Below, piece by piece: positions 45,508 to 56,191 of a DNA stretch of 64,000 nucleotides. The translations under genes were made by a program, and so were the position numbers. How positions within the stretch are numbered: position 1 is the first letter of the stretch; each line of letters opens with the position of its first letter. The stretch lies in assembly GCA_963681505.1 (NCBI GenBank), contig OY811992.1:3685405-3749404 (forward strand), in the 5' to 3' direction. Origin of the DNA: Eunapius fragilis (Eukaryota; Porifera; Demospongiae; Spongillida; Spongillidae). Below the pieces are notes generated by a model, which was given only the letters and a program-made list of their open reading frames with translations, searched no databases and was not told where the DNA came from.

Positions 45508-47449
45508 CTATGCTGCTTGAGGGGCTCCACCCTCCTTTGGATGGTCCTCTGCTGTTTGAGGGGCTCCACCCTCATTTGGATGGACCTCTGTTGTCTGAGA
45601 GGCTCCACTCTCCTTTGGATGGACCTCTGTTGTCTGAGAAGCTCCCCTCTCCTTTGGATGGACCTCTGTAGTTTGAGAGGCTCCATCCTCATTTGCTACA
45701 TGCAGCATAGCTGCTTCCCCAGTAATTTCTGGTGAGGCAGCCGCCTGGCCTGCCAGCTGCTGTGGATGTCCATATCTCTCCAGTATTTCTGATGACAGAT
45801 GGTTCTTCACTGCGTTGATGCTGATCTCCCACAGCTGCTCCTGAAGGGACTCGTTCCTGTAAGGGCGTTATTATGGCTGAAGTATCAGTCACCCATATGT
45901 GTCTGGTGGGAACTCATGCACTGCATATTGTATATTGCATGCAAGGCACAACATCCACCTTGCTATTTGAGCAGGCTGAACAGCTACTCCGTCTGAATTG
46001 TAATAAAGTGCCATCCGTGTATTCAGTGCTGGGTTTACTGCACAGTTGATGGATGAAAATGCTCCTCGCTCTGGGGTCTTGAAAGCTGAGTGTTTTGTCG
46101 GAATGTTGCACAGACTGTATGTGTGGATGGTGGTGCATTACCCAAGTTTGCTGCACCAACGAAGTATGTCAGAAGAGTGCTATCTTCAACTCCTCTTCCA
46201 ACTTCTGTTTTAACCTGAAACAGAACAACAACACCAGGATCACAATTAGTTGACGTAGTGTGGTCAACAGGTCTTCTTCTTACTGCCCCTGGATGAACAG
46301 ATGATACAGTGATGTTGGATCCAGCCAGCCGCCTCTGTAATGCATATGTCATCATGACCTAATGAGAAGACCGTCATTGATAAAAGCAGTGAAGACACGG
46401 GTGCACTAATTGTCCATGACCAAAGGTCGAGAGAGAGAATGGGTACACAAGGGTCATCATGAAGGGCACTAACATCATCATAACCTCACATTGTAGAGTT
46501 TGCTGTTCCCGTAAAAACTGAATCGATTGTAGCTGACTTCACCATTCATGTTGGCCGGGTTGAATGCTCCCATAGCATGAAATGACGATGACACAAGTAC
46601 AATTCTCCCGTCTCCTGACGTGTTAGCTGTCTCCAACATTAAAGGCAGAAGCTCCAGTGTGAGCATAAAGTGGCTCAGATGATTGGTCTTCATGTTGCAT
46701 ATGTGTGTGATGTATGGGGATGGGGTGTTTTAATGCATGGGTTTAATTGTAACTGTACTAAAATTTGTTACATACTTGGAAATGCATTTCGTACCCATCA
46801 GATGTTTTGCCTAATATATGTGTGTGTGTGTGTGCGTGTGTGTGTGGGTGCGTGTGTGCGGTTGAGTGTGCGCGTGTGTGTGTGTTTGTATGTGTGGTTG
46901 TGTTTGTGTGGTTGTGTGTGTGTGGTATGTGTGTGCGTGTGCGTGTGTGGATTTGTTAAATGTTGTGTGGACATGTGAACGAGTGTGCGCGTTTTGCCAG
47001 TAAGCATGAATACACGCACGCAATAGTGACTTGAATTTACCGTACGGCACCCATCCAATTCCAGCGTTGTTTATAAGAATGTGCAGTGGAAGACCTTTGG
47101 CTTTGAAGTCGGTCACAAACCTCTTGGTAGACTCGAACGACCCCAAGTCTAACTGCATGTACTCCACGCTGAGCTGTTTGGCGGGCAATTCCCGGCCTAC
47201 GTCTTCCTTCATTCGTCGCAGCGCCTGAACGATGGAGATAAAAAATTTAAAAAAAATTCTATGTCTTGTTTTCTATAGCTCTTTATTTACCTCTGTGGCT
47301 TTCTGCTCCGACCTGCATGCAATAATGACGTGCGCTCCCATTATGGCAAGCGCCTTCGAGGTCTCGTAGCCAATACCGCTGTTTCCACCGGTTATGACTG
47401 CCACCTTCCCTGTCTGATCTGCCTGTGCTTTAGTCAGCTTAGCGCCCAT
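45508..47449 (-). CDS. Short-chain dehydrogenase/reductase (retinol-dehydrogenase-like), copy 3
   Basis: Eight exons, 1,200 nt (399 aa), all in phase: 47291-47449, 47041-47224, 46776-46810, 46490-46687, 46284-46358, 46142-46214, 45959-46085, 45508-45856. TGGNSGIG cofactor motif, NNAG and YGNSK active site are intact. Exon 6 is one codon shorter than in copy 1 and encodes a different middle ([18 protein letters not shown]). The C-terminus has about five 13-residue [12 protein letters not shown]-type repeats. Start is placed at MGAKLTK to match the paralogues; an in-frame ATG 10 codons upstream (47479) is possible. Exon 2 is nearly identical to that of the other copies whereas exons 1, 4 and 6 differ, suggesting patchy gene conversion. 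Intron 2 contains a long (TG)n tract. Confidence 0.9.
46815..46955. repeat. (TG)n-rich microsatellite
   Basis: Interrupted TG repeats in intron 2 of dehydrogenase copy 3. On the sense strand this is (CA)n. Confidence 0.93.
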
Positions 47450-47949
47450 TGTAATGCTGCAGAGTTGTCGACTTTTCATTATATTTACATAATTATATAT
47501 ATATATATATATAGTAGTTGTCTGGTCTCAGGCGCATGCGCAACGTTCTGTAGTTTGCTTACATGTAGTGTACGCCTACAAGGGCGGATCCAGCGAGGGG
47601 TCAGGACCACAATGATTATGAATGTAATTATCCATACGATGCGCTTTTCCTCTATCTCGAATTCTGCATGTACTCTCTCTCTCTCTCATCTCCCCCTCAT
47701 TAATGTCGTACCCCCCCCCCCCCCCCCCCCCCCCTCGCCGAATTCCTGGATCAGAGAATGGAAAACGGAGCGAGTCATGCTAGGTCACGCTCTGTGTCAG
47801 CTAGCAGCATCTGGGCCTAAATTAAAATATAAAGGGTACAATAATACTCTTGCAGCTAGTAGTTATCATTTTGTTTAGCGTGCGGGAATACCTTCAATCG
47901 TGGCTCGCACATTATGGATTAATGACCTTCCGTTAATCTATGTTTATAT

Positions 47950-48001
47950 TAGTCTGGGGACCAGACCTATGGCCTATGCCATAGGTCTGGTCCCCAGACT
48001 A
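47950..48001. repeat. 52-bp hairpin, second member of TAGTCTGGGGACCAGAC family
   Basis: The ends are the same 17 bases as in the 8588-8647 hairpin, with a different centre (CTATGGCCTATGCCATAG). GTTTAT occurs just outside both ends, a possible short target duplication. Confidence 0.85.
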
Positions 48002-48934
48002 GTTTATGCACCACACTCACCAGATCTAGGCCAGGCCTGGGCCTTCCTTTGACATCTGATGGCAGTTTGTCATGGATGCTTGGGGACACTACATGCTTAC
48101 TTGGTTGTTTTATGATAACAAGACACAGATAATACTGCATTGCTGCAGACTAACTAAATTGAGAATGGAATGGCATCCATCCAAATGGCCAATCCAGACC
48201 AACAGACATTCTACAGCCAAACTGGTTCCCCCAGTCTCATGAATCCCCATTCATTTTAGGATGACCTTACACTTCATCAGGCATCAACATAAGACCTAAC
48301 TTTGGTGAAGGCTGCACTTTGAGCCATGCATGGAAGATATAGCCTGCAATGTGGCCTTTGTCACCATCTGAAACACGGGTGAAGGGATATAAAGTCAGCA
48401 GCACGAGGCACTGGTGAGGTGGAACATCTAGTACACTTTTCAACTGAGATGGCATCTGGCTGGCTGACTGCAGCCAGTAGATCGTCCTTTCTAGTTAGAG
48501 CGTAAATTTCTGACGATACCGATGTGGTTAGAGATGAGATATATACGCAACAGGTGCATGGTGATGAAGTGAATGCAGACCAAAACCATGCAAATACAAA
48601 CATGTGAAAATTTATCACTATTATCAATGGTGATGCAAGTTGCACAACTTGATGAGTTCGAGTTCTACAAACAGCATGAAGGAAAAAAGCATACTAGTTC
48701 AAAACATGGACATATAGGAGTGAAATAATGTTTTAGAGCTGAAAATAATTGCATGCAAAAAATAATTGCATGCAAAATATTGCAAATGTACTCTCTTTTA
48801 AAACTCAACCCTAAGCAAATGCCTCACTGAATAAATGAATGTGCCAGCAGCTCTAGGATGCCACTACATGATAATAATAATAATAATTTTTTAACGCATA
48901 TACGTTTTCATCGCGTGACTTAATAGACTCATTG

Positions 48935-49087
48935 GGCTATTCCATTTAATGACCGTACAGAGGTACGGATGACACTACAATAAATCACCTCTGAAAGTTA
49001 AAACCTCCCCCTGGATATTACGAATATCAAAGCTAACCACCGTCAATAATTATCTTTCCATCCGTACGGTCATTAAATGGAATAGCC
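48935..49087. mobile_element. Small MITE-like element, 153 bp
   Basis: GGCTATTCCATTTAATGACC at the left end and GGTCATTAAATGGAATAGCC at the right end are perfect inverted repeats, continuing with CGTAC on each side of a non-coding centre. Confidence 0.85.
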
Positions 49088-49148
49088 ATTGGCAAAATGT
49101 ATCGGTGTATATCGTATGGGCAGAATACTTTTTTTTTAAACCTCCAAA

Positions 49149-49218
49149 CCTTACATCACAGCACCGGATGTATTAATACATACGCGAAAAATGTGATTTC
49201 CGGTGCTGTGATGTAAGG
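49149..49218. repeat. 20-bp perfect inverted repeat upstream of amine oxidase 2
   Basis: CCTTACATCACAGCACCGGA and its exact complement are separated by 30 bases, about 130 bp before the ATG at 49345. It could be a miniature element or a regulatory/transcript hairpin. Confidence 0.8.
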
Positions 49219-49344
49219 TCTGGGCACAGAGACAAACATCCGTTTCATTACGTAACGCTATGACCTCATCCTTTTACGGTGACCTTTCCCAATCTGACGC
49301 AATTCTATTAGAATCACGAATGTATATGCGCACGGGAGTGGCCG

Positions 49345-50772
49345 ATGGCAACTTTCACCGAGGTCGTGATCGTCGGAGCCGGTTTTGCCGGGCTTGGAGC
49401 GGCATCGATTCTCTGTTCTCACCCTAACTTCCACGTCACCGTCCTTGAAGGCGCCTCCCGTGTGGGCGGGCGATCGCTGACGGTCGAAAACAACGGTTAC
49501 AAGGTCGAACTCGGAAGCACTTTTATTCACGGGTCTCGGGATAACGCCCTGTACGACAAGGCAACGGAGCTCAAGATAATTAACGTCCCAGGCACCCCTA
49601 AAGGCATCGTTCACTTACTCAGCAGCGGAGAGAAGATAGCCGACGAAGTCGTCGACCGATACACGTCTCTGTTCAACGACGTACTAGACGAGACGATAAA
49701 GTGCGCGCGGACCAACAATTGGCGGGAAAAACCGGACTGCCATTGTCCCATATCCGCCTACCTGACCGCCCAGTTCAACGAGGCAGCGGGAGAGGATGCG
49801 AGCGAGATGAAGCAGCCCGTTCTAGAGTACTGCCTGTTGGACGAAGGGTTTTCCAACGGCACGAAGCTCTCGGAGGGGGTCGGCCTGCTGACTTGCGGGG
49901 ACTACGGCATACCCAAGGGCGACGACGACTCCAACATTGTCGTGAGCGGGGGTTACTCTGAGATTACAGACAGTTTGGCGGCAAGCCTCCCCTCCGACTG
50001 CATCCATTTGAACTCGGAAGTGGCCACAATTGCGTGGAACCGCGGCGACAACAGCAGCAACACACGGGCGGGAAGTACCCTCCCCGTCGAGGTAACGTGC
50101 ACCGACGGACGACGCTACGAGGCTCATCACGTGATAGTCACCGTCTCCCTGGGCGTGCTGAAGCAGGGCTCGCTCCAGGGAGGCCGCCTCTTCGATCCTC
50201 AGCTGCCCGAAAGGAAGCTGTCCGCCATCGCCAAGGTCGGGATGGGCCTCGTTGACAAGGTCGCCATCAAGTTCGCCACGCCCCTCGTGGAGGCGGATCA
50301 CCAGGCGCTCTTTCTCTACTGGCTGGAGAAAGACAAGGGAGACCCAAGGATCACCCACCCGTGGGCACGGTGCCAGTCCACCTTTGACCACATCTCTGAC
50401 TCGACCATCTACACAGCCTGGTTCTGCAGCCATGACGCGCACACCATGGAGAATCTGACGGACGACGAGATTGTCAGCGGGATCGTGTCCACGCTCGAAC
50501 TTTTCCTCCGGAGACCACTCCCGGGGGCCACCCTTGTCGGACGCAGCGCCTGGGGTGGGGACAGGCACTTCCTGGGGTCCTACTCCTATAACCCACCGGG
50601 GGCCAGCAAGGAGGACCGGGTTGTCCTATCGGAGCCAGTGGACGGAACCACTCCCATGCAGCTCCTGTTTGCTGGGGAGGCCACGCACCCTTCCCGGTTC
50701 TCGACCACGCACGGGGCGTTTGAGTCGGGGCAGAGGGAGGGAAGGAGACTATTGTTGTCTTTGTGTACATAG
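49345..50772 (+). CDS. Polyamine-oxidase-like FAD amine oxidase, intronless copy 2
   Basis: A single 475-codon exon. FAD Rossmann motif VVIVGAGFAG (7-16), GRSLTV and ELGSTFIHGS segments, and the C-terminal FAD block GEATHPSRFSTTHGAFESGQREGR. The spermine/N1-acetylpolyamine oxidase family is the best fit; these cytosolic or peroxisomal enzymes degrade polyamines. No peroxisomal C-terminal tripeptide is evident (ends LSLCT). It is homologous along its full length to the minus-strand gene at 33868-35328; the last ~200 bp differ at only about three positions while the rest is far more diverged. GC content is higher than surroundings and introns are absent. The three dehydrogenases lie between the two copies; no functional link is implied. 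Confidence 0.9.
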   Translation: MATFTEVVIVGAGFAGLGAASILCSHPNFHVTVLEGASRVGGRSLTVENNGYKVELGSTFIHGSRDNALYDKATELKIINVPGTPKGIVHLLSSGEKIADEVVDRYTSLFNDVLDETIKCARTNNWREKPDCHCPISAYLTAQFNEAAGEDASEMKQPVLEYCLLDEGFSNGTKLSEGVGLLTCGDYGIPKGDDDSNIVVSGGYSEITDSLAASLPSDCIHLNSEVATIAWNRGDNSSNTRAGSTLPVEVTCTDGRRYEAHHVIVTVSLGVLKQGSLQGGRLFDPQLPERKLSAIAKVGMGLVDKVAIKFATPLVEADHQALFLYWLEKDKGDPRITHPWARCQSTFDHISDSTIYTAWFCSHDAHTMENLTDDEIVSGIVSTLELFLRRPLPGATLVGRSAWGGDRHFLGSYSYNPPGASKEDRVVLSEPVDGTTPMQLLFAGEATHPSRFSTTHGAFESGQREGRRLLLSLCT

Positions 50773-50869
50773 ACCAAAAACGCTGCCCATGTGTTGCAAT
50801 ATATGTGAATAATTATTTATGTTGTCCAGTGTGTGGAAAGCATCACTATCTTACTTGGAGGTGAGTGGT

Positions 50870-50873
50870 GTAA

Positions 50874-50904
<31 letters not shown>

Positions 50905-51269
50905 AAAACTACATGACATGTGATTTACGATTGTTTGCGCACATAAAACGATAACAGAAGACATCAATGCCCATCATATTACTGCCAGTATCATTTGTAC
51001 AAGATCCCTTGTTCACACACACACACAACTGGACTTGGAATGGTAACATACACAATGTGTTGCCAGGTTATGTGTGACACTTCTGCTGCGCTAAATCTTT
51101 TTATAACCTACACCTGAAGCACACCCCTGGGTGCTTACGACTCACCCCTGGGTGCTTAAGACTCACCCCTGGGTGCTTACGACTCACCCCTGGGTGCTTA
51201 CGACTCACCCCTGGGTGCTTAAGACTCACCCCTGGGTGCTTACGACTCACCCCTGGGTGCTTACGACAC
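50870..51269. repeat. (GT)n tract and 21-bp minisatellite
   Basis: A (GT)n run at about 50876-50901, then from 51123 seven copies of CACCCCTGGGTGCTTACGACT or its AAG variant. No gene in this spacer between the convergent amine oxidase 2 and glycosidase genes. Confidence 0.9.
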
Positions 51270-51509
51270 AGCTTTGAGGACATTGCTACTCACATTTGAC
51301 CAGCATCTTATAAACCATCCAGGAGGAGGAAGGGAAGAGAGATCTGTGCCACCTGATAGTGTTATTTGAGCACATGTTCTGCTTAGGACTTGTGGTCAAC
51401 CAATCATCCCATTTGAAAAAAAAATAAAGTTTATATACACCGCTATACAACACACAAGGTGTGACTACACACCAAAATTATTAATTTCTTGGGGGTGTGG
51501 CCACAATTA

Positions 51510-52091
51510 TCACACGGGCTTTACAGTAACATTGATGATCTGATGGGGGGGGGGGGGGGGGGGGGGGGGGGGGTGGTGGGGATCACATGCGTGCACTTGA
51601 GGGGGAGCATATAGGTGTACCTGCCCTGACGTGGTCTGAGGCTGGAATGAGAGGACCAGTTGGTTAGGGTACATCATATAGGAGGTAGCATTGCTCGGAG
51701 CAATCCTGTACAGTGTTTTAAAAAATAAAAAATTAAAATTAAAATTTAAAAAACCAGTTGCAACGTAAGTCTGCCAAATATAAATTGTATGTGTGTGTGT
51801 GTGTGTGTTCAGAGACATACTTGTATCTCTGGCGTGTGTATCAGTGTATGTGTGCCACTGCATAGTAATTTATATTTACCATTAATCAAATATGGTGCAA
51901 ATGTATTAGTAAGTATGGTGTATGTGACATCAACACAATAGTAAATATAAAGCTTTCATTTACTATAGCGGAAAGGTCACATATACATACACATTTGCAC
52001 CATATTAAATCCAAATTATTATGCAGTGTGTGTATGTAAAGTATAGATCTCTGGTGCGTGTATCAGTGTATGTGGTGTATGCATGTGTGCG

Positions 52092-52134
<43 letters not shown>

Positions 52135-52339
52135 ACAAGCAATAGGTGGATAGGTGGGCCCTTACTCTACTGAGTAGCCATTGGGGTAGTAAAGCTGTTC
52201 ATTGAGAAATATGACGGTCGGTGAGGTTATGGAGACATTGGCTTCGAACGCGAGGGCAAAGTCTCCATTGGCTGCGTTAAAAGACTGGCTCACATAGCGA
52301 CCCGCCACTGCCTGCAGAGGTGGTGGGGATAGTGAAGGG

Positions 52340-52398
<59 letters not shown>

Positions 52399-52539
52399 CA
52401 CATGCCTGTGCGTATGTCCTGGACAGTAGCTTTAATTTGTCCACGTCCACTGTGCCATTGTTGTACCACAGGCCCTCACCTGTGTCGGACTGGGTGGTGA
52501 TGTCACCGTAGCTGTAACGGGAAGGCAAGCAAGAAATGA

Positions 52540-52578
<39 letters not shown>

Positions 52579-52813
52579 GCACACATACACACACACAGGT
52601 CATGTGAGCAAGCAAAACTTTGAATTACCAAGTCCTTTCTCACACTCTCTCTCTCTCATTATCACCTATTCACCCATGACATTCCCATGACCTCTACCGC
52701 ACACAAAGAGAGGTGAATGATCACATGATAACACACTCACCCTTTGTATTGCCAATAAGTCCATGGTTGTAGGTACATGTCAGCTAATCCCTACATGTGC
52801 ATCAAATAGAGAG

Positions 52814-52863
<50 letters not shown>

Positions 52864-54275
52864 CAGAGTTATCTGCATGGAACCACCGACCTCCTCCCCA
52901 AACTAACTCACTGTTAGTTCAATTCCATCTTCATAAGCTTTCGAGGCAGGCTGGGTTTCATCATATGCACCCCTGTGAGGGAGGAGATGGGGTGGGGGTG
53001 GAGGTGGAGTGGGTGGAAGGACTTCTACTGAACATTGTCAAAGCAACAGGTCTTATTTAGTTAAATTAAAATTTTAAATAAAAAAATAAAAAACTCACCA
53101 TTCAGTCATAAACCCTGCCACTTGTAATTTCTCGAGGTCACTCATGCGTATTCCCAATATGTCCTGGTCCAAATAGTCGCACAGAGGAGTGTTGGACGGC
53201 TTCAAGAGGTGAGGAGAGGGAGGGGAAGGTAGGCATTGAATAGAATCGTCCTAACGGTTGGAGGGACTAACCTGCCCTTTTTTGTCTAGCAGGATGCAGT
53301 ACATATGGTAGGACAATACTTGTCTGAAAGGGAGGGGGAGGGGGTACTTAAAACACGTGTGTACACATGCACACACACACACACACACACATGCCCACAC
53401 ATATTACACACCAGCAGACATGCTTCATACAAAGGTGCAGGTATACCTGTCATTGTAGGCATACCCCCCTGGTCCTTGGGTCAAGCCAGTGGAGCTGAAC
53501 CCACCAAATGGAAGCTGAAAAAAAAAATGAAAATCATTGTGAGATAAATAGATGTCTGGGGGGGGGGGGGGGGGGGGAGGAGAGGCCAGGGCAGATGAGT
53601 GAGATAAAGCCATACATCTGTCACAATCACAGTGGGCTCGAAAAATATGATGTGTTCATCGTCATATTGTCTGATAGCTGTGTGAAGCTTTGCGTACAGG
53701 GGCATCAGATTGTGCGAGTCCGCCACATCTGAAAATTTTAGGAGTGTCCTCAAACAATTTTAAAAATAAAAAGAAACATATCCTAAAAATAAATAAATAT
53801 GGTTGCATGTCATCTCTTACGTGGTTCTAGCTGACTTGGGTGGGAATAGAGTCTCCTGCCCATGGCTCATTAATGAGCTCATAACCTACACACACACACA
53901 CATACACACACACACATACACACACACATACACACACATACACACACACACATACACACACACACAGAGGATACTAAACACAAGATGGTGGTGATGGTGG
54001 AAGTTGTACCTAGCACATAGGGATTGCTTGCAAATCGCTTGGCAACCACACCCCAAAACAGGGCAAACTGGTCTTGGACCTCCTGCTCATTATCATAAAA
54101 GCTTTGCCTGGAAAAAAAAATGGTAAAAGAAAAAGAGGTGAAGGGGATGGGGAGGAGGAGGCCAGCACTTACCATGCCTTCCCTGTTGCATCACTGAAGT
54201 AGTACATGAAGAAAGAATGCTGTGAGCATTCATTCCTGTATGGGTATCTATGTGCAATGTGTAACAAGAGAATGA

Positions 54276-54347
<72 letters not shown>

Positions 54348-54840
54348 TAAGCAGGAGCACGGGAGCCCAAGGGACTTACCCAGTTGTGGGGTCAATTGAG
54401 AAAGGCTTCAAAGAGATGGGCAGTGGAAATAGAAGGGGGCTCCTGGAAGGGTTGGGATACAGGGTAGCAAAGTCTGGTGCACCCTCACCTGTGTGGTGTG
54501 TGTGCACATGTGTGTGTGTGCACGTGTGTTGGTGTGCAGGTGTGTGTGTGTGTGTGCATGTGTGTGTGCATGTGCAGGCATTCATTACAGATTATAAAGA
54601 GGTGTGGCATTAGAGGCAGCTATAAGTGTACACTGCTTACCACAGAATTTGGGTGAGAAGAGATCCTGGTGGCAGTCCAGAATGGTGTATATACCGCTCT
54701 CACCTAGTCTGTTCACTATATCCACCAAGACCTTGGGGGGGGGGGGGGGGGGGGGAGGCATACATGCTGTTTATCATTTTTCATTTGATTTAAATGTAGG
54801 CTACACCTCTCAACCCCCCCCCCCCCCCCCACCCCCTCCC

Positions 54841-54884
<44 letters not shown>

Positions 54885-55517
54885 CCCCCCCATGATAACG
54901 TCGTGTTATGATTTAAACTGTGCAAGGATAAGGGAACGGGCACTGTAATGAGGCTGGGGACTGGGTTCTATAATGGGGCTGGGGACTGGGCTCTGTAATG
55001 AGGCTGGGGACTGAGTTCCGTAATGGGGCTGGGGACTGGGGTCTGTAATGAGGCTGGGGACTGGGCTCTGTAATGGGGCTGGCGACTGGGCTCTGTAATG
55101 GGGCTGGGGACTGGGCTCTGTAATGGGGCTGGGGACTGGGCTCTGTAATGGGGCTGGGGACTGCATCAGTAGAGCAACTGACAGCGCTAGGTAAGGGACT
55201 GGGCACTGTGATGGGGCTGGGGACTGTACCAATAGGGTATTGCTAGTTAAAGGACTGGGCACTATAATGTACTGGCTATAGATAGTAAGCACAGGGTAGG
55301 AGACATGTAACCTGTGTATGCCATTAAAATGCTCACCTCTAGGTAGGTGAGGTTATAGTTGCCCTTCGTTGGTTCCAGGCCAGGCCATGCCACATACAGC
55401 CTCACAACATTGAAACCGTTGGTAACCAGGAAATCAATGTCTTCACCAGAGAGAGACAGCTGAGGGTCAAATGAGCCATTTGTTGGATAATAGGGGAAGA
55501 CCTTGTAGACCTGGGGG

Positions 55518-55571
<54 letters not shown>

Positions 55572-56062
55572 GCAGAAGGTGAGAAGAAAATTAACCGTGA
55601 CAACCCACGCTTTATAAACACGTGCACGTAAATCATTTGTACTTTGCTACGCATGCACATAGCTGCAGTATACGCATTAGCATATAATATTCACGGGCAC
55701 CCCAATCACCAAGGACAACGTAACAGTGCATTCCACTTACAACGTTCAGTCCGTGGAAGAGCATGGCTCGACCTATAGGGGCATAGGGATTCATATGTTA
55801 ATTTATTACAACACGGACTTGGAGAAGAAAAACTGTCACACGCAGACACAAGGGAGAGATTAATGCACCAGTGATTGGGAAATCAGGTATAGTGGTGCCC
55901 GTATCGATGACGCCACTGGCACGTACCTGTGCTGGGATCGATGTACTGTTTCGAATCGTCGATCTTGAAACAACACGTCGGAGCACCAACGGTGGGCGTG
56001 GGGGACGGAAGGCCAGGAGCAAAGGTAAGCAAGAGGGGGACAACCACAAAACCCCACTGCAT
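51510..56062 (-). CDS. Endoglycoceramidase-like glycoside hydrolase (GH5), one base missing
   Basis: Eighteen exons: 55927-56062, 55741-55772, 55337-55510, 54641-54731, 54380-54488, 54173-54235, 54010-54107, 53821-53885, 53616-53728, 53447-53514, 53272-53323, 53099-53199, 52912-52972, 52741-52790, 52406-52511, 52166-52311, 51621-51705, 51510-51539. Total 1,580 nt, one short of 527 codons. Signal peptide MQWGFVVVPLLLTFAPG; then GRAMLFHGLNV, GFNVVRLYVAWPGLEP, ILDCHQDLFSPKFCGEGAP, acid/base Glu in INEPWAGD (~241), nucleophile Glu in IIFFEP (~287), WTYWQYKG and a C-terminal beta domain. Endoglycoceramidases release intact glycans from glycosphingolipids; known from cnidarians and microbes. In exon 8 the frame breaks after WAGD near 53850: the exon end only joins exon 9 in phase if one base is missing. 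The intron after exon 15 appears to start GC rather than GT. Confidence 0.85.
52334..52396. repeat. (TG)n microsatellite beside glycosidase exon 16
   Basis: Long TG tract filling most of the intron between exons 15 and 16. Comparable CA/TG tracts occur at 52088-52133, 52540-52577, 53888-53967 and 54277-54347 in other introns of the same gene. Confidence 0.95.
54726..55569. repeat. Homopolymer G/C tracts and 25-bp minisatellite in glycosidase introns
   Basis: Poly-G at about 54737-54755, poly-C at 54815-54884 (about 60 C with few interruptions), poly-G at about 55540-55569. Between them, 54945-55265 holds about a dozen copies of a 25-bp unit GGGGCTGGGGACTGGGCTCT plus GTAAT. Confidence 0.9.
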
Positions 56063-56191
56063 CGTCGTGCCGGTTGAGTAGAATAATAATGATGATATAA
56101 TATAAATATGTCGCACGGCAAGAGCTCCAAGGGCAGGGCTCGTGCGATTACTGAGTCATCCGCGGGCTTCGCACGTGCTCTCGAATTAATA
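56063..56191. promoter_or_regulatory. Putative bidirectional promoter, glycosidase / RBM8A
   Basis: The two start codons are 129 bp apart on opposite strands, or only 45 bp if RBM8A starts at the upstream in-frame ATG (56108). An AT-rich stretch (GATGATATAATATAAATATG) lies between. A shared promoter is inferred from spacing only. Confidence 0.5.

Larger units (their letters stand above)
47450..49344. other. Spacer with hairpins between dehydrogenase array and amine oxidase 2
   Basis: No gene recognised. Contains a poly-C tract (47709-47734), a 52-bp hairpin, a small terminal-inverted-repeat element and a promoter-proximal inverted repeat, each listed separately. A minus-strand frame at 48267-48455 has no recognisable motif. 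Confidence 0.5.
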
